This document shows positions 5,226-6,720 of a DNA stretch of 6,720 bases, piece by piece. Numbering within the stretch: position 1 is the stretch's first letter; each line of letters starts with the position of its first letter. Origin of the DNA: Minisyncoccota bacterium (GTDB lineage Bacteria > Patescibacteriota > Minisyncoccia > Minisyncoccales > Minisyncoccaceae); contig JAQVBN010000031.1 of NCBI GenBank assembly GCA_028690275.1, positions 1-6,720 of the forward strand, written 5' to 3'. The position numbers and the translations under genes are program-made. The notes beneath the pieces are model-generated. The model was given only the letters and a program-made list of their open reading frames with translations, ran no database searches and was not told the DNA's origin.

Positions 5226-6084
5226 ATTTTAATATTTTAAAATCTTGAGGAACTTTTTTAGAATACTGTAATAAATATTCTTTTCCTCTTTCAATTATTA
5301 TATCAACATTACTCTTTTTTGTAAAACTTCTAATCAAAACTAACGGACCTGGAAAGTCTGGCTCCAAATAAATATCTCCTGTTTTAAAGAATCTTTGAAT
5401 GTCATTACCCTCTTCTTTATTCCTTGTAATGATAAAAACTGTTTGGTCTTCAAAAAAAACCCTTCCCCTTTTTAAAACTTCAGCGTCCTTACTATCAAAA
5501 TTAAAATTCATCTCTAAAAGTTTTTTTAATTTTTTAGCATATTCTTTTTCTGTCAAAATACATCCTCCTGCAGGCATTGGAAAATCGTCAATCTTAAACT
5601 CACGAGCAAGTTCTAATTGTCTTTTTCTGCTTTTTCCAAAAATATCATATAGCTTATTCCTATCAACCAATCCCTTTTTTTCTGCTATTGTTTCTGGTAA
5701 TAATTTTGCCGATAAAGGACGCAAAATAAATCCATCTAATCCTATTTTCTTTTCTAAAAATAAAAGCTGTTCTTTGCTTTGAGAAAAAGGGCGCTGAGAA
5801 ACAACTTCTCCGGTTGCAATAAAATCATATCCTTTTTCTTTCATAATCTCTCCTGCTTTTTTAAGCATCAAAAGATGACAATCACGACAAGGATTCATTC
5901 CTTGCCCTCTTCCGTATTTAGGCTCTTTTACAATCTTTAAATGATCTTCTGTAATATCAATTTCTCCATCAAAAAAACAAGTACCAAAATTAATAGTATC
6001 TACCTTTATATTTTGTTCTTCTAATATTTTTTTACAAAGAATTGAATCTAATCCTTTAGAATACAAAAGTAAAGCTTTTGTCAT
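5215..6084 (-). CDS. PP-loop ATPase, MnmA/ThiI-like tRNA thiolation family protein
   Basis: A 289-residue PP-loop ATP-pyrophosphatase of the type often annotated as tRNA (5-methylaminomethyl-2-thiouridylate)-methyltransferase or ThiI-like. Such enzymes adenylate a tRNA base so that sulfur can be inserted. The ATP-binding motif near the start reads YSKGLDS (8-14), with lysine where SGGxDS proteins have glycine. Further hallmarks are YGRGQGMNPCRDCHLLML (57-74, with C66 and C69), ATGEVVSQRPFSQ (90-102), LRPLSAKLLPET (121-132) and PMPAGGCILT (169-178, with C175). These cysteines may carry sulfur or bind metal. The C-terminal part (about 204-275: GRVFFEDQTVFIITRNKEEGNDI) resembles the small NFACT-R/DUF814-like domain that follows the PP-loop in this family. 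The exact modified base is not known to me. Its ATG overlaps the Nudix stop codon (ATGA), and its 3' end overlaps the pilin start by 11 nt, consistent with one operon. Confidence 0.8.
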   Translation of the reverse strand: MTKALLLYSKGLDSILCKKILEEQNIKVDTINFGTCFFDGEIDITEDHLKIVKEPKYGRGQGMNPCRDCHLLMLKKAGEIMKEKGYDFIATGEVVSQRPFSQSKEQLLFLEKKIGLDGFILRPLSAKLLPETIAEKKGLVDRNKLYDIFGKSRKRQLELAREFKIDDFPMPAGGCILTEKEYAKKLKKLLEMNFNFDSKDAEVLKRGRVFFEDQTVFIITRNKEEGNDIQRFFKTGDIYLEPDFPGPLVLIRSFTKKSNVDIIIERGKEYLLQYSKKVPQDFKILKYEK

Positions 6085-6509
6085 TTTTTTGTAATAAATC
6101 GATTAGCTTTTTTAAGCATAGCAAGATCGTTTGCAAAGCTTAATTCTTTAATCGCTTGAGGATATTTAACCCACTGATACCCAATGTGTTCAAAAGAAAC
6201 CTTTATATCTTTTGTAAAAGTTTCTGCAACGAAAAAGGTAACTGTTTTAAAAACAACCTTTCCTTCTTTTCTAAATCTATAATTAATAAAATATCTAAAA
6301 CCATCTAAGAACTTAATATCTTTAAGTCCTGTTTCTTCCCACACCTCTCTTACTGTAGTTTCTCTTTCAGTCTCTTTTCCTTCAATGTGACCTTTGGGAA
6401 ATCCCCAATAATCAACACCCTTCTTTCCCAAAGATTGATAACGTAGTAAAAGATAGTAAATATGGTCTTTTTCTTTTCTAAAAATTATTGCTCCTGCTGA
6501 TTTTTCCAT
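6081..6509 (-). CDS. Nudix hydrolase, probable diadenosine tetraphosphate (Ap4A) hydrolase type
   Basis: A 142-residue single-domain Nudix protein. The Nudix box is complete, running from G40 to L62: G-x5-E46-x7-R54-E-V-W-E58-E59-T-G-L, with the metal-binding glutamates present. The surroundings, EKSAGAIIFRK at the start, YWGFPKGHIEGKE before the box and HIGYQWVKYPQAIKEL after it, match asymmetric bis(5'-nucleosyl)-tetraphosphatases more than MutT or ADP-ribose pyrophosphatases. It would split Ap4A or similar dinucleotides, by-products of aminoacyl-tRNA synthetases, in the cytoplasm. The substrate is inferred from similarity only. The ATG is 2 nt after the stop of the polX-like gene, and the stop overlaps the next start as ATGA, so translation is probably coupled on both sides. 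No Shine-Dalgarno sequence is seen. Confidence 0.88.
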   Translation of the reverse strand: MEKSAGAIIFRKEKDHIYYLLLRYQSLGKKGVDYWGFPKGHIEGKETERETTVREVWEETGLKDIKFLDGFRYFINYRFRKEGKVVFKTVTFFVAETFTKDIKVSFEHIGYQWVKYPQAIKELSFANDLAMLKKANRFITKK

Positions 6510-6511
6510 AA

Positions 6512-6720
6512 TTATCTTTTGTTTAAAAATTTCTCTACTTCTCTTAAAGACAAAGTATTAATAATGTCTTTCTTTTCCGCCCAACCTCTTCTAGCCTCAT
6601 TTACACCATACTCCATCCTATCCATTTGTTTTAAGGCATGAGTATCTGTGTTGATAAAAAACTTACAACCAATTTCTTTTGCTCTTTTAATATGATAATT
6701 GCTTAAGTCTAATCTATCCG
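6512..6720 (-). CDS. polX: DNA polymerase X / PHP-domain protein, C-terminal part (runs off the window)
   Basis: The last 69 codons of a gene entering from the right edge, ending with TAA at 6514-6512. The visible product contains RLDLSNYHIKRAKEIGCKFF, then INTDTHALKQMDRMEYGVNE, ARRGWAEKKDIINTLSL and a terminal FLNKR. This is the C-terminal end of a PHP phosphoesterase domain: the D-x-H pair in INTDTHA is a metal-binding motif, and YGVNEARRGW followed by NTL is typical of family X polymerases (PolX), where the PHP domain gives 3'-5' exonuclease activity and the enzyme acts in DNA repair. A free-standing PHP protein is possible because the polymerase part is out of view. The gene ends 2 nt before the Nudix ATG and appears to be upstream in the same operon. 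Confidence 0.82.
   Translation of the reverse strand, partial: DRLDLSNYHIKRAKEIGCKFFINTDTHALKQMDRMEYGVNEARRGWAEKKDIINTLSLREVEKFLNKR

Noticed and set aside
5232..5241. Palindrome ATTTTAAAAT near the PP-loop/pilin junction
   Set aside because: Short and within the PP-loop coding end; AT-rich palindromes of this size are common by chance here.
5399..5782. 127-codon plus-strand reading frame
   Set aside because: Antisense shadow of the PP-loop gene; low-complexity Ser/Phe/Lys-rich product without a known motif.

Overview
The window comes from a small, AT-rich bacterial genome. The most likely source is a Candidate Phyla Radiation (Patescibacteria/Parcubacteria-like) organism. This rests on the low GC, tightly packed genes that overlap or lie 2-5 nt apart, the near-absence of Shine-Dalgarno sequences, and a type IV pilin-like N-terminus joined to a LamG domain, a combination common in those genomes. 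Assignment is by pattern recognition only. The standard bacterial code fits: UGA ends smpB and the Nudix gene, and reading through it makes no sense.

Left part (1-2368, minus strand): a translation cluster read right to left, argS, then a histidine-phosphatase-family gene, then ileS, which leaves the window after 57 codons. argS and the phosphatase gene are 5 nt apart. An 82-bp divergent intergenic region (2369-2450) separates argS from smpB. It carries a good sigma70-type promoter for the plus strand and a weak candidate for argS.

Middle (2451-4324, plus strand): smpB, ssrA (tmRNA), infC, rpmI and rplT form what looks like one transcription unit, ending at a strong hairpin terminator at 4329-4356. 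The tmRNA is packed in with essentially no spacer. Its 5' acceptor strand contains the last bases and stop codon of smpB, and its 3' end lies 4 nt before the infC ATG. Maturation of the tmRNA would therefore cut the stop codon off smpB mRNA and leave infC mRNA almost leaderless. The unit joins the ribosome-rescue pair (SmpB and tmRNA) to the classical IF3-L35-L20 operon. I consider this the most interesting feature of the window.

Right part (4355-6720, minus strand, convergent with rplT): the 3' end of a polX-like gene, an Ap4A-hydrolase-type Nudix gene, a PP-loop tRNA-thiolation-type gene, and a prepilin/LamG gene. Consecutive genes overlap or are 2 nt apart, suggesting one operon. The prepilin/LamG gene is split by a frameshift near 4922-4935. 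The terminator hairpin overlaps its stop codon and appears to work in both directions.

No tRNA genes, CRISPR arrays, insertion sequences or long repeats were seen. The only non-coding stretch longer than 300 bases is the tmRNA gene itself.
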